Assembly (NCBI RefSeq): GCF_018613695.1
Contig: NZ_JAGGPR010000014.1
Span: 1-64,000 of the forward strand
From: Arthrobacter sp. ISL-95
GTDB taxonomy: Bacteria > Actinomycetota > Actinomycetes > Actinomycetales > Micrococcaceae
Length of the DNA stretch: 64,000 bases
Direction: 5' to 3'
Position 1 is the first letter of the stretch. Every line of letters starts with the position of its first letter. The notes below the pieces were generated by a model. That model did no database searches and had not been told where the DNA came from. It saw only the letters and a program-made list of their open reading frames with translations. Positions 63,825 through 64,000 of the stretch are shown here, in pieces. A program made the position numbers and the translations under genes.

Positions 63825-64000
63825 CTGATCAGCTTTCTCAGGGCGACTGATGCAGCCGATGAGTTAACCGGGATTGTGGGGATCGCCGCGCAGGTAATCG
63901 AGGCCCTTGGTGAATGGGGCGTGGGCTTGCTGACGCTCTTGGAGACTATTTTTCCGCCCATACCCAGTGAGGTGATCCTCCCACTGGCCGGATTCCTTAC
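63825..64000 (+). CDS. DedA family membrane protein (5' part, cut by window edge)
   Basis: The frame reads GVGLLTLLETIFPPIPSEVI, the hallmark first helix of DedA/SNARE-associated proteins with the conserved PPIPSEVILPLAG. An in-frame stop lies just upstream of 63825. The best ribosome site (AAGGGAG at 63812-63818) points to a CTG at 63825, or else a GTG at 63876. Start is uncertain. The gene continues past the right edge. Confidence 0.8.
   Translation, partial: MISFLRATDAADELTGIVGIAAQVIEALGEWGVGLLTLLETIFPPIPSEVILPLAGFL

Overview
The window looks like chromosomal DNA of a high-GC actinobacterium, most likely Arthrobacter or Paenarthrobacter (Micrococcaceae). The basis is codon use, an actinobacterial T7SS (EccC/EccD type), DUF4193, DUF3040 and DUF805 proteins, a DUF222-HNH gene and likely leaderless promoters. 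No rRNA, tRNA, insertion sequence or CRISPR array was recognised.

Left part (1-20.7 kb). A glycine-breakdown operon on the minus strand runs gcvP-gcvT-gcvH-sdaA. It has a tandem glycine riboswitch ahead of gcvP and three copies of an intergenic repeat. Next come a TetR/MFS efflux pair with a palindromic operator inside the promoter, a cyclodeaminase-like gene, an M20 amidohydrolase, a thioredoxin-reductase-like flavoprotein divergent from an XRE-cupin regulator, an HTH gene divergent from a methionine aminopeptidase, a frameshifted DUF222-HNH gene, an agmatine deiminase/APC permease operon, an exported AMIN-like protein, DUF4193 and L-2-hydroxyglutarate oxidase.

Middle part (20.7-29 kb). After a DUF805 gene lies a seven-gene minus-strand operon: SDR, amidohydrolase, acyl-CoA dehydrogenase, MaoC hydratase, MHS transporter, CoA ligase and a frameshifted DUF3237 gene. 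A MarR gene is divergent from it. The composition matches the cou/phd phenylpropanoid clusters, in which cinnamate-type acids are activated to CoA esters, beta-oxidised and cleaved by an amidohydrolase in place of a thiolase.

Type VII secretion and toxin region (29.3-47.9 kb). A minus-strand block encodes a small membrane protein, EccD, a degenerate MinD-like protein, EccC and two accessory proteins. A canonical MinD/ParA ATPase converges on it. Divergently, the plus strand encodes two WXG100-like proteins, a DUF6507-like protein and a 778-residue polymorphic toxin with a C-terminal nuclease. Downstream is an array of toxin-tip/immunity cassettes: immunity 1; a near-identical orphan nuclease tip with a diverged immunity 2; a remnant of an unknown tip followed by an Imm61-like protein; and an orphan TNT (NAD glycohydrolase) tip with a second Imm61-like protein. 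EccB, EccE and mycosin are not in the window. This array is the most interesting feature.

Right part (47.9-64 kb). Housekeeping genes (DUF72, YqeY-like, BKACE-like, DUF3040, type II NADH dehydrogenase, histidine phosphatase, NAD(P)HX dehydratase, RecQ) lead to a fructan/sucrose locus. It has an exported Tat-type GH32 enzyme, a cytoplasmic GH32 enzyme, a CUT1 ABC importer without its ATPase gene, and a LacI regulator. Three matching LacI-type operators lie between the divergent GH32 genes. The window ends inside a DedA-type membrane protein gene.
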